Part shown: positions 16,185 to 24,145 of the stretch, piece after piece
Layout of the letters: every line of letters begins with the position of its first letter
Position numbering within the stretch: the first letter of the stretch is position 1
Assembly (NCBI GenBank): GCA_964464635.1
Contig: CAYXGT010000029.1
Span: forward strand, 1-28,785
Reading direction: 5' to 3'
Length of the DNA: 28,785 nt
From: CAYLMG01 sp964464635
GTDB lineage: Bacteria > Planctomycetota > Phycisphaerae > Sedimentisphaerales > Anaerobacaceae
Notes under the pieces: model-generated
What the model saw: the letters and a program-made list of their open reading frames with translations, nothing else
What the model was told of the DNA's origin: nothing
The model's database searches: none
Translations under genes and position numbers: made by a program

Positions 16185-16287
16185 ACCAGGTATGAGCATA
16201 TTTGTCCCCCCTGCTGGTTGTAGGTTTGTTGAAACCTAACCATATTACAATCCTCTGCGATTGAAAACTCGTCGTGTTTTTTCGACG
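16185..16287 (-). promoter_or_regulatory. Hairpin-rich 5' leader of the GT-C gene (possible cis-regulatory RNA)
   Basis: In transcript order: CGTCG/CGACG (16270-16287), CAATC/GATTG (16248-16263) and TAGGTTT/AAACCTA (16221-16238), the last extendable by GGT/ACC (16216-16218 with 16239-16241). CTGGT at 16214-16218 (plus strand) can instead pair with ACCAG at 16185-16189, so two structures compete for the same bases. A run of six Gs follows on the transcript. No known riboswitch family was recognised. Confidence 0.4.
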
Positions 16288-16316
16288 CTTACGCTTACTC
16301 CGGGCACAATATTATC

Positions 16317-16345
16317 AATCTATATTCTTTTTCAGGATTTGTCAA
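16317..16345 (-). promoter_or_regulatory. Promoter for the GT-C/GT2 pair
   Basis: On the minus strand a perfect TTGACA (16340-16345), a 17-base spacer and TAGATT (16317-16322) predict a start near 16310. This leaves a leader of about 155 bases before the ATG at 16154, long enough for the hairpins described separately. Confidence 0.6.
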
Positions 16346-16383
16346 GAAAAGTCTGTATTTTCTGTGGGCGATATAAATCTTAT

Positions 16384-16827
16384 TTAATTGTCGGATGAAT
16401 TACGGGAGGGATTATTTTTGCGTAATCTCTGAATGGTTTTTTCGAGTCTCGAAAATCCGCCGAGAACAATCAGTGCAAGAACAGTTACAAAAATCGCCAG
16501 CAAATATAACCGGGCGCCGCAGGCCATACCGACACTTGCGACGAGCCAGATAGTTGCAGCAGTTGTCAGGCCGTGAACGCCGCCTCTGTCCTGAATGATT
16601 GCACCGGCTCCTAAAAACCCCACGCCAGTGACAACACCTGCGGCTATTCTTGTGAGTGATTCCTGATTTCCCATCGAGGCTGACAGTATCGTGAAAACAG
16701 CGGCACCGAGACAAATAAGGACATTCGTGCGCAGGCCTGCGGCTTTACCGCAGAATTCTCTCTCGGCTCCGATTACGGCACCGAAGACAATCGCCAAAAT
16801 TACGCTGAGTAAATCGTTCCAGGGCAT
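16384..16827 (-). CDS. MgtC/SapB family membrane protein
   Basis: A 147-residue protein with the full conserved MgtC N-terminal domain: four to five membrane helices, GAVIGAEREFCGKAAGLRTN near residues 16-35, GVVTGVGFLGAGAII near 64-78, and GLTTAATIWLVASVGMACG. It ends soon after the last helix and lacks the cytosolic ACT-like domain of longer MgtC proteins. MgtC proteins are linked to magnesium stress and to inhibition of F-type ATPase in other bacteria; the role here is not shown. The start lies three bases after the stop of the dehydroquinate synthase gene, so the two are co-transcribed, with a GAAAG-like ribosome site inside the upstream gene. Confidence 0.9.
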   Translation of the reverse strand: MPWNDLLSVILAIVFGAVIGAEREFCGKAAGLRTNVLICLGAAVFTILSASMGNQESLTRIAAGVVTGVGFLGAGAIIQDRGGVHGLTTAATIWLVASVGMACGARLYLLAIFVTVLALIVLGGFSRLEKTIQRLRKNNPSRNSSDN

Positions 16828-16830
16828 TTA

Positions 16831-17826
16831 TTATCTTTCGACGAGAGTTTCTTTGATTTTCATTCCGAAATGCCGGCCAGCTTTTTCAATGTGAGCGAGG
16901 ACTTTGTCACCTTTTTTCAGTTCGGTAATTGAAATCGCCCTGCCTTCCGGAGCGACGAGGCGAATCGTCTCGGCGTTCTGCATAACCAGGCTTATGGGCT
17001 GGCCCTCGGCCTCGGCTTCGATGAGCATCATAGGGCGCTTTTCGATTTTATTTCTGCCGAGATATGCTGTCTGGGATTTGCCCTTAAAATCGATGAGCAT
17101 AACTTCGTCACCGGCTTTGAGGCCGGCAAGGTATTTGGTTTTGCCGCCGGGAGCAAGTGTGTATGCGTGGACGGCGCCGGCATTTACCCTGAAGGGTCTC
17201 GATGCAACATAAGGATTATCGATAGACTCCGAATGCACCAGGAAAAATCCCGAGGCGGTGTTGCCGACGAGCATACCCTCGCCGAGTGACATTTGTGTGC
17301 AGGTATCCAGACAGGAGCGGTCGCCCATACCAAGCTGTTTGATATTTGTTATGGCTGCGGTTACAAGCTGAATCTTTTCACCGATACTGTGAATCAGCTC
17401 CGCGCATTTTTTAATCTCGCTTACGTCGGTTGTGCTCAGGACAACTCCGTCGACGCCTTTTTCGAGGATTTCCATCATCAGCTTTGCCTGCCCTGTGTTT
17501 TCGACCTGTACCAGGATATTTTTACCTCTTTTTGCGAGCAGATTTTCAATCGGAATGATTGTCCAGTCGAGCATACGCAGTACGACTATTCTGTCGGCCG
17601 GCACTGCGGCGGCCTTGTCCTCGTCGGCTTTGCCTTTTATATCGATGAACTCGACGTCTTTGCCGGGTATGATGTCACCGTCTTTTTCGACGGTTTTAAT
17701 CTTGCCGAATTCCCGTACGGTACTGCTCCGGCCGTCGGGCAGTATGACAGCTTCTGCGCCACTCTCCAGCGCAGCTATGGCAATTTCTTTTTTATATGGA
17801 ACGTCATTTACCCAAAGCTTTTTCAT
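16831..17826 (-). CDS. 3-dehydroquinate synthase II (archaeal type)
   Basis: A 331-residue archaeal-type enzyme that converts 2-amino-3,7-dideoxy-D-threo-hept-6-ulosonate to 3-dehydroquinate by oxidative deamination and cyclisation; it is unrelated to AroB. Family landmarks: the MKKLWVND start, GVDGVVLSTTD, the glycine-rich segment LGEGMLVGNTASGFFLVHSE, the block RPFRVNAGAVHAYTLAPGGK, and the C-terminal HIEKAGRHFGMKIKE. I start at ATG 17824-17826 with GAAGG about eight bases upstream; a longer frame runs into the end of the aldolase gene. It follows the ADH synthase gene by 20 bases, so the two steps of the route are one operon. A remnant of its 3' end recurs at 13462-13545. Confidence 0.92.
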   Translation of the reverse strand: MKKLWVNDVPYKKEIAIAALESGAEAVILPDGRSSTVREFGKIKTVEKDGDIIPGKDVEFIDIKGKADEDKAAAVPADRIVVLRMLDWTIIPIENLLAKRGKNILVQVENTGQAKLMMEILEKGVDGVVLSTTDVSEIKKCAELIHSIGEKIQLVTAAITNIKQLGMGDRSCLDTCTQMSLGEGMLVGNTASGFFLVHSESIDNPYVASRPFRVNAGAVHAYTLAPGGKTKYLAGLKAGDEVMLIDFKGKSQTAYLGRNKIEKRPMMLIEAEAEGQPISLVMQNAETIRLVAPEGRAISITELKKGDKVLAHIEKAGRHFGMKIKETLVER

Positions 17827-17846
17827 TAAACAGCCTTCTTTTAATA

Positions 17847-18641
17847 TCAGCTTTTCAGAAAACGCACAGCATCTTCGACAGTGGTATTTTCGTGAACCAT
17901 TTTGCACAGGGTAGCGACCATTTTTTCCGGGTGTTTGTGCTGAAAGGCGTTTCTGCCGATAGACAGGCCTGCAGCTCCGGCTTTTAATGCACCGGCGACC
18001 ATTTTGAAGATGTCTTCGTCGCTGTCCATTTTCGCTCCGCCAGCAATAACGACGGGAACGGGGCAGCCCTGGACGACTTCAGTAAAGCTTTCAACGCTGC
18101 CCGTATATACAACCTTTACGATGTCGGCGCCTAATTCTGCGGCAACCCTTGCGGCGTGCTTGACGTTTTTTACATCGTATTCGTCCTTGATCTTAGAGCC
18201 GCGGGTGTACATCATAGCTACCAGCGGCATCTGCCATTCGAGACATCTTTCACTTGTGAAGCCCAACTGGCCGAGCATCTCTTTGTCGGTTTCAGCACCA
18301 AGGTTAATGTGTACGGAGACGGCGTCTGCACCGAGCTTTATGGCTTCTTCAACGGAGCAGACCAGCTCTTTGGCGAGCGGGTCCGGACTCAGGGAGGTTC
18401 CGCCGGAAAGATGAATAATCAGGCCGACATCTTTGCCTGTGCCCCTGTGGCCTGCACGGACAATGCCCTTGTGCATCAGGATAGCGTTGGCACCGCCGGC
18501 AACTACCTTGCTTATGGTCGAGCGCATATCCTCAAGGCCTTCTACGGGGCCGACCGTCACGCCGTGGTCCATAGGGATAATTACCATCTTACGCGTCTGG
18601 CGGTTTATTATTCTTTCGAGCCTTATCTTTTTGCCTATCAT
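17847..18641 (-). CDS. 2-amino-3,7-dideoxy-D-threo-hept-6-ulosonate (ADH) synthase, DhnA-type aldolase
   Basis: A 264-residue class I aldolase of the FbaB/DhnA family. It condenses L-aspartate semialdehyde with a sugar-phosphate-derived donor to give the C7 precursor of 3-dehydroquinate. Visible motifs: PMDHGVTVGP (D25-H26), VSVHINLG, the catalytic tyrosine and arginine in MMYTRGS (Tyr145), the Schiff-base lysine K176 in DIVKVVYTGS, and the phosphate-binding end VVIAGGAKMDS and GLSIGRNAFQ. The general DhnA aldolases are close relatives, but adjacency to dehydroquinate synthase II makes the ADH synthase assignment firm. AGGAGAG precedes the ATG by eight bases. Confidence 0.9.
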   Translation of the reverse strand: MIGKKIRLERIINRQTRKMVIIPMDHGVTVGPVEGLEDMRSTISKVVAGGANAILMHKGIVRAGHRGTGKDVGLIIHLSGGTSLSPDPLAKELVCSVEEAIKLGADAVSVHINLGAETDKEMLGQLGFTSERCLEWQMPLVAMMYTRGSKIKDEYDVKNVKHAARVAAELGADIVKVVYTGSVESFTEVVQGCPVPVVIAGGAKMDSDEDIFKMVAGALKAGAAGLSIGRNAFQHKHPEKMVATLCKMVHENTTVEDAVRFLKS

Positions 18642-18688
18642 AAAAGCGTCTCTCCTATAACCGATTGTTCATTTAACTGTAAATCAGT

Positions 18689-18717
18689 AATGTACTTAAA
18701 AAAAAATCAAAAGGCAA
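18689..18717 (-). promoter_or_regulatory. Promoter for the ADH synthase operon
   Basis: On the minus strand TTGCCT (18712-18717) and TACATT (18689-18694) are 17 bases apart, the spacer containing a run of nine Ts. Predicted start near 18682, about 40 bases before the ATG. Confidence 0.4.
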
Positions 18718-18828
18718 GTGAAAAAAGCCTGAATCCTGATTTTCAATGTGCGAGACCGGCCGAATAAAGAAACCAAAAATATTGATTCTTATAGGCTTCC
18801 TTAGATAATTTTACGTCATTTTTTGCCC

Positions 18829-18857
18829 TTGTCTTTAGCACAAATCGCTGCTATATA
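18829..18857 (+). promoter_or_regulatory. Promoter for aroDE, overlapping the upstream ATG
   Basis: TTGTCT (18829-18834), a 17-base spacer and TATATA (18852-18857). Predicted transcription start is 18864-18866, that is, after the ATG at 18857 and at or just before the ATG at 18866, suggesting a leaderless message. Confidence 0.45.
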
Positions 18858-18865
18858 TGTCAGCT

Positions 18866-20422
18866 ATGACATATTTAACAGTACCAGTATCGGCAAAGAG
18901 TTTCGATGGAGCGCTCGAGCAGATAAAAAGAGCACACAAAGCAGGAGCTGAAGCAATAGAGCTGCGGACTGATTACCTCGAGGGATTAAAATCCGAGCCT
19001 GTGAAGCGGCTGATAGCCGAAGTGAAGGGGTTCAGCAGCCTGCCTTTGATAGTTACCTGCAGGGACAAGAAACAAGGCGGCTGCTTCGATTATCCGAACG
19101 AATTAAGAGTCGAAGTTCTGAAGGCAGCGATAAAGGCGGGAGCCGATTTTATCGACTTCGAATACGACAATTTCCTGATACGGGAAAACCGTGCAAGGAT
19201 AGAATCGGCTATTGAGGAAAATAAAAAGACGAGGCTGATACTATCGGCTCATAATTTTAAGACGAGATTCGAAGATATAAACAAGCTATACAATGACATA
19301 AAAGGAAATTATCCATCGGCAGTACCGAAACTTGTCTATACGGCTAATCATATTAATGATTGTTTCGAAGGATTCGATGTTTTGCATAAGGCAAAGAGTG
19401 ATTCGATTGTTTTTTGTATGGGCGAGGCGGGATTGATAAGCAGAATTATTGCGAAAAAGCCGGGCTCTCTTGTTACGTTCGCGAGCCTTGATGAAACAAG
19501 TGCGACAGCACCGGGGCAGATAACCATAGAAGAATTCAAGAAGCTGTATCGATATGATTCTATCGACAGCGAGACCGAGCTTTACGGTATAGTCGGCTCG
19601 CCGGTAGCACATTCAATGTCACCAGCGATTCATAACGGACTATTTGCTGAAATAGGCGCAAATAAATTATACCTGCCGTTACTCGTCGAAGGCGGTAAGA
19701 ATGAGTTTGATGAATTTTTTGACGGCATACTGAAAAGAGACTGGCTCGATTTCAGAGGATTCAGTGTTACGATACCGCACAAGCAAAATGCACTTGAATT
19801 TGTTAAGAGAAAAGGTGGTTTCGTTGAGCCGTTGGCTGAAAAAATCGGCGCTGTTAATACGATAATTATCGAGGGAAAAATAAGCGCATACAATACCGAT
19901 TATGCGGGTGCCATGGATGCGATTATAAATGGTATGAAAATCAGCAGAGACGGATTAAGGAATATGGAGGCGGCTGTTATCGGGGCGGGAGGAGCGGCGA
20001 GGGCTATAGTAGCGGGCCTGAGTGACGCCGGTGCAAAGGTCAGGATTTATAATCGAACAATAGAAAAAGCTGAAAGACTGGCAACGGGATTCGGCTGTGA
20101 GTTCGCAGGTCTCGATGATTTGCCGAATCTCAATGCAAAACTCGTCATAAACTGCACAAGTATCGGCATGCACCCGGACGTTAATAAATCAGTTCTGTCG
20201 AAAGAGTATATAAATAAGGATATGGCGGTTTTTGACACGGTTTATAATCCTGCTGAGACGCTGCTATTAAAACAGGCTGTGGAAGTCGGCGCAAAAACAA
20301 TCAGCGGTGTCGATATGTTCATTAACCAAGCAGCGGAACAATTCAGGCTTTTTACCGGAAAAAATAAGAAAAAAGAAATCATTGAAAAAATTCATAAAAT
20401 TTTTGAAATGAAAAAACAGTAA
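18866..20422 (+). CDS. aroDE: Bifunctional 3-dehydroquinate dehydratase (type I) / shikimate dehydrogenase
   Basis: One polypeptide for two consecutive shikimate steps: dehydration of 3-dehydroquinate and NADPH reduction of 3-dehydroshikimate. Numbered from the ATG at 18857 (521 residues), AroD covers about 1-230 with ELRTDYLE (E35-R37), H132 in LSAHNF and the Schiff-base lysine K158 in VPKLVYTA. AroE covers about 240-521 with YGIVGSPVAHSMSP (S253, S255), K309 in SVTIPHK, N334, D348 in NTDYAG and the dinucleotide loop GAGGAARA. I prefer the ATG at 18866 (three residues shorter), because neither ATG has a Shine-Dalgarno and the promoter -10 overlaps the first. It is divergent from the ADH synthase operon. 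The same AroD-AroE order occurs in plants and some bacteria. Confidence 0.93.
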   Translation: MTYLTVPVSAKSFDGALEQIKRAHKAGAEAIELRTDYLEGLKSEPVKRLIAEVKGFSSLPLIVTCRDKKQGGCFDYPNELRVEVLKAAIKAGADFIDFEYDNFLIRENRARIESAIEENKKTRLILSAHNFKTRFEDINKLYNDIKGNYPSAVPKLVYTANHINDCFEGFDVLHKAKSDSIVFCMGEAGLISRIIAKKPGSLVTFASLDETSATAPGQITIEEFKKLYRYDSIDSETELYGIVGSPVAHSMSPAIHNGLFAEIGANKLYLPLLVEGGKNEFDEFFDGILKRDWLDFRGFSVTIPHKQNALEFVKRKGGFVEPLAEKIGAVNTIIIEGKISAYNTDYAGAMDAIINGMKISRDGLRNMEAAVIGAGGAARAIVAGLSDAGAKVRIYNRTIEKAERLATGFGCEFAGLDDLPNLNAKLVINCTSIGMHPDVNKSVLSKEYINKDMAVFDTVYNPAETLLLKQAVEVGAKTISGVDMFINQAAEQFRLFTGKNKKKEIIEKIHKIFEMKKQ

Positions 20423-20484
20423 TAGTGTCTATAATAATAGATGTCTGTTTTTAACGTTAGAAACTTTATTTGTGAGGAGAAATT

Positions 20485-22689
20485 ATGTGTAAGATAAAAT
20501 TCAAAAGAATTATCGTATGTGCGGTGGTTTTGTTCGCAGGTTTGGCCGGGCCAACAGCTTTTTCAGCTCAATCGGGAGCGGAGCGGCTGAGCGTTTTATT
20601 GCCCGATGATGTGGCAGGTTTTATCGCGACAAGCGGCTGCGATGAGCTGAAACCGGTATTCGAGAAGACTATTTTGGGCCAGTTGTGGTACGATGCATCG
20701 ACGCAGAATTTCTATCAGTCTATAAAAAACGAGCTCGTAAACAAGATAAAGCAGGAGATTACTGACGCGAACGAGGCGAAGATACCGGAAAAGATTCTCA
20801 ACTTCGCCCAGACATTGTCGAAGCGGCCGATAATTGCGGGAGCGGCGATAGATAAGAGCAATGAGGACTTTCCACTTTATGGTTTTGCAATCGTCGATAC
20901 AGGTACGAGAAAATCAGAGATAGCGGATAAGCTTGCCGAGTTCGAGGCAATGGCTGATAAGGGAGATATTGTTGACGTTGATGTAGCCGGTCTTAAGCTG
21001 CGGGGGCCGAGTGATGTGGGAGACGAGCGAGTGTATTGGGGTATGGTAGGCAATTACCTTGTCTTTGCGATAAATGATAAAAACGGGCTGGCGGTTAAAT
21101 ATCTAAAAGGCGGCCAGAACAGAGTTACGCCGAATTACTTATCGAATGTGCAGGGCAGCGGTGATGCACTCGCGATGTATGTTGATATGCAAAAGATTTC
21201 AGGGCTAATTAAGTCCGAAGCAGGCGAGGAGGGAGCCGACGATGAGCTGCAAAAGGTTACGGCGGTTCTGGATGCTCTCGGAGTTAGCGATATAAAGGCT
21301 GCTAAATCGAGGCTGGGCTTTTCAGGGCCTGACTTGATTTGCGATGAGATTATTGAGCTGGGCGCTCAGCGCAAAGGTTTGTTTGGATACATAAGGCCGA
21401 TAAACCTCGGTATGCTGGATATGGTTGATTCGAGGGCGGTAAATACGACGGTGTCCAATATAGATGCTATTGGAATTTACGATACAATATTGAACACGAT
21501 TCAAACCGCTGCACCAGCCGAAGCTCATATGGAAATACAGGATGCTATTAAAAAAGCGGAATCGGAGATTGGTTTCAGCATACGCAACGAATTGCTGGCG
21601 AGTCTTTCAGGGCCGGCGGCTATTTATTCAATGCCGGCAGGTGTTATGACCGAAGCTCCTACCGGCGGTTTGATTTTAGTCGCAGGCTTGAAAAATAAAC
21701 AGAGCTTTGAAAAGGTGATGGAGGCAATCGGCAGTTATGCATCGGCAAACAGTGATGGAGCAGTGCAGGTAAGCTCGCAGGTTCAGTACGGCAGGACGAT
21801 GCATACATTTGCGATAATGCCGCTTGCAATGATGCAGATAATGCCGACCTGGACGGTGATTGACGATTATGTGGTTGTCGGGACGAACGGTGCTATGTGC
21901 AGTGCTGCGGTTAAACAGGTAACAGCACAGAATCGCAGGGCGAGCTCGATAAGAGAGACAGCCGGATATAAGAAGGCGACGGGGACACTACCCGGAAATA
22001 CGGTATTTCTCAGCTATACCGATTCGAAGGCACAATTCAACGAGATGATGAGGGGTGCACAACAGTTCTGGCCTATGGTTACAATGTTAGCTGCGAATCA
22101 AGGTGTGAAGCTGCCGTTTATGCTTCCTTCTCTATCGCATATAGCAGAGAAGATGGGGCCTTCCTGCAACTACTGCTGGTTTGATAAGGACGGCCTGCGC
22201 TCGAGATATAAAGGTGTCGGAGTCGAGCAGAGCCTTGGTGCAGTTGCAGGGACAGCGGTCGCAGCAGGAGTAATGATGCCGGCACTGGCAAAGACACGAG
22301 AGCAGGCTCAGAAGACAGTATCAGCGAGCAATTTAAGGCAAATTGGAATGGCACTACTCACTTATGCACATGATAACGCAGATAAATATCCACCTGATTT
22401 GGAAACACTTGTTAAAGAAGGGTACCTTCCAGCGAAAACTCTGACCTGCCCACACGCGCCAAAGGATTTTCCGGGCATACATTACATATACATCACAGGC
22501 CAAAAGACTGTAATGCCGCCTGATAATGTTCTCGTCTACGAGAATCCGCAGTTATACACCGAAGGTGTGAATGTATTGTTTAATGACAGTCACGTTGCGT
22601 TGATGAAAAAAGAGGCATTTATCGAAGCTCTTAAAAAGACATACGAGCGTCTCGGCAAAGAGATGCCGGAGATAACATTCGGGAACTGA
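20485..22689 (+). CDS. Large exported protein with pseudopilin-like (DUF1559/GspG-like) C-terminal module
   Basis: A 734-residue protein with a signal peptide (KIKFKRIIVCAVVLFAGLAG; cleavage near residue 28). Residues 30-585 form an extracytoplasmic region resembling DUF3352-type proteins, without recognised catalytic residues. From about 586 the sequence changes to AVAGTAVAAGVMMPALAKTR, EQAQKTVSASNLRQIGMALL and TYAHDNADKYP, the pattern of the pseudopilin N-terminal helix common in planctomycetes (LLPALxKAREKAR, SNLKQIG). It ends with a GspG-like segment (LTCPHAPK...VLFNDSHVALM). The helix lacks a prepilin peptidase site and is internal, so it cannot be processed as a pilin. AGGAG precedes the ATG. 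It lies 62 bases after aroDE and is followed by a terminator. Function unknown. Confidence 0.75.
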   Translation: MCKIKFKRIIVCAVVLFAGLAGPTAFSAQSGAERLSVLLPDDVAGFIATSGCDELKPVFEKTILGQLWYDASTQNFYQSIKNELVNKIKQEITDANEAKIPEKILNFAQTLSKRPIIAGAAIDKSNEDFPLYGFAIVDTGTRKSEIADKLAEFEAMADKGDIVDVDVAGLKLRGPSDVGDERVYWGMVGNYLVFAINDKNGLAVKYLKGGQNRVTPNYLSNVQGSGDALAMYVDMQKISGLIKSEAGEEGADDELQKVTAVLDALGVSDIKAAKSRLGFSGPDLICDEIIELGAQRKGLFGYIRPINLGMLDMVDSRAVNTTVSNIDAIGIYDTILNTIQTAAPAEAHMEIQDAIKKAESEIGFSIRNELLASLSGPAAIYSMPAGVMTEAPTGGLILVAGLKNKQSFEKVMEAIGSYASANSDGAVQVSSQVQYGRTMHTFAIMPLAMMQIMPTWTVIDDYVVVGTNGAMCSAAVKQVTAQNRRASSIRETAGYKKATGTLPGNTVFLSYTDSKAQFNEMMRGAQQFWPMVTMLAANQGVKLPFMLPSLSHIAEKMGPSCNYCWFDKDGLRSRYKGVGVEQSLGAVAGTAVAAGVMMPALAKTREQAQKTVSASNLRQIGMALLTYAHDNADKYPPDLETLVKEGYLPAKTLTCPHAPKDFPGIHYIYITGQKTVMPPDNVLVYENPQLYTEGVNVLFNDSHVALMKKEAFIEALKKTYERLGKEMPEITFGN

Positions 22690-22711
22690 CTATAGAATTA
22701 CAAGATTAAAG

Positions 22712-22757
22712 ACCGGCAGGACCCGAAAGAAATGTAGATATCCTGCCGGTTTTTTTA
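22712..22757 (+). terminator. Rho-independent terminator
   Basis: Stem ACCGGCAGGA (22712-22721) with TCCTGCCGGT (22741-22750), loop of 19 bases, followed by a T-rich run. It ends the transcript of the 734-residue protein gene and separates it from argG. Confidence 0.85.
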
Positions 22758-22772
22758 TTTTTGTGGTAAATC

Positions 22773-22801
22773 TTGTATTCGAAAAAGATTTATTTTATAA
22801 T
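22773..22801 (+). promoter_or_regulatory. Promoter for argG
   Basis: TTGTAT (22773-22778), a 17-base spacer and a perfect TATAAT (22796-22801). Predicted start near 22808, giving a leader of about 100 bases that contains the REP-like palindrome. Confidence 0.65.
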
Positions 22802-22847
22802 TCAGATTTTGAGCCTTAAGTAATCAACAAGGTAATGTTTTAAGGTG

Positions 22848-22874
22848 CTGGATTCCCGCTTTCGCGGGAATGAC
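22848..22874 (+). repeat. REP-like palindrome, copy 4, inside the argG leader
   Basis: Stem ATTCCCGC (22852-22859) with GCGGGAAT (22864-22871), 4-base loop, flanked by CTGG and GAC. A partial second unit (GTGCGGGAATG) follows at 22881-22891. It ends 35 bases before the argG ATG, between the predicted transcription start and the ribosome site. Confidence 0.88.
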
Positions 22875-22909
22875 AAGCGTGTGCGGGAATGTAGAAAAGG
22901 TATAAAAAG

Positions 22910-24124
22910 ATGGCGAAGAAGGAAAAAGTGGTGCTGGCGTACAGCGGCGGGCTCGATACGAGCGTTATCCTGCCGTGGCTTAAAGAGACATACGGTTACG
23001 ATGTAATCGCCTTTGCGGCGGAGCTCGGCCAGGGCGATGAGCTTGCAGGGATTAAAAAGAAGGCACTTGCGACGGGAGCGGTAAAGTGCATCGTTAAGGA
23101 TTTGCGAAAAGAGCTGGTCGAGGATTATATCTGGCCTATGCTGAAATCGGGCGCAGTCTATGAAAATGATTACCTGCTGGGGACAAGCATAGCAAGGCCC
23201 CTGATAGCCAAACATCAGGTCGATGTCGCCCACCAGGAAGGTGCGACGGCGGTTGCACACGGTGCGACGGGAAAAGGCAACGACCAGGTAAGGTTCGAAT
23301 TGACATTTATGGCACTTGACCCGACGCTGAAGATTATCGCGCCGTGGAAAGATCCCAACTTTAAGCTTACCAGCAGAGAAGCTGCGGTCGATTATGCCAA
23401 AAAACATAATATTCCAATCGAGCAGAGTAAAAAAAAGCTTTATTCGAGAGACCGAAACCTGTGGCATATAAGTCACGAAGGCGCAGACCTTGAGGACCCT
23501 GCAAACGAGCCGAAAGATATTCTTTTTGTTATATCGAATCCTGTTTCAAAGGCCCCTGAAAAGGCGGCTTATATTGAGATTAGTTTTGAAGAAGGGATTC
23601 CGGTAAAGCTCAACGGCAAAACGACAGATGGAGTTAAACTGATAGAGCAATTGAATTCGATAGGCGGCGAGCATTCAATCGGCCAGACGGATATTGTTGA
23701 GAACCGGCTGGTCGGTATAAAATCGCGCGGTGTATATGAGACGCCGGGCGGGACGATACTGGTCACTGCTCATCGCGCACTGGAGATGCTCACCCTCGAC
23801 AGGGAGACTATGCACTACAAACAGCAGGTTGCACTGAAATATGCCGAGCTTGTCTATTACGGCCAGTGGTTTACGCAGCTTCGCGAGGCGCTCGATGCTT
23901 TTGTAGATGTTACTCAGCGAAATGTCACGGGCAGCGTACGTTTGAAATTGAACAAAGGCAGGTGCAGCCTAGCGGGTATCAAGAGTCCGAAGAGTTTGTA
24001 TCGACCGGACCTTGCAAGTTTTAAGATGGGAGCTGAATATGACCCGACAGATGCGACCGGATTCATCCGTCTCTTTGGTTTGCAAATGAAGGTGTCGGGG
24101 ATTGTGAACAGGGAAAAGAAATAA
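22910..24124 (+). CDS. argG: Argininosuccinate synthase
   Basis: Catalyses the ATP-dependent joining of citrulline and aspartate in arginine synthesis. The 404-residue length is normal. The N-terminal ATP-pyrophosphatase P-loop is AYSGGLDTSVIL (residues 10-21), followed by HGATGKGNDQVRFE near 117-130, which contacts citrulline and aspartate, and then SREAAVDYAKKHNIP, SRDRNLWHIS and GVYETPGGTIL. The start codon has only a weak ribosome site (AAAGG). It stands apart from other arginine genes; the prepilin peptidase gene follows after 21 bases and may share its transcript. Confidence 0.97.
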   Translation: MAKKEKVVLAYSGGLDTSVILPWLKETYGYDVIAFAAELGQGDELAGIKKKALATGAVKCIVKDLRKELVEDYIWPMLKSGAVYENDYLLGTSIARPLIAKHQVDVAHQEGATAVAHGATGKGNDQVRFELTFMALDPTLKIIAPWKDPNFKLTSREAAVDYAKKHNIPIEQSKKKLYSRDRNLWHISHEGADLEDPANEPKDILFVISNPVSKAPEKAAYIEISFEEGIPVKLNGKTTDGVKLIEQLNSIGGEHSIGQTDIVENRLVGIKSRGVYETPGGTILVTAHRALEMLTLDRETMHYKQQVALKYAELVYYGQWFTQLREALDAFVDVTQRNVTGSVRLKLNKGRCSLAGIKSPKSLYRPDLASFKMGAEYDPTDATGFIRLFGLQMKVSGIVNREKK

Positions 24125-24145
24125 ATAAAAGGCAAGGGAAGTGCT

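Noticed and set aside
22802..23476. A 224-codon minus-strand frame
   Set aside because: Antisense to argG and the REP palindrome; its end translates the repeat into typical FPRKRESS text.
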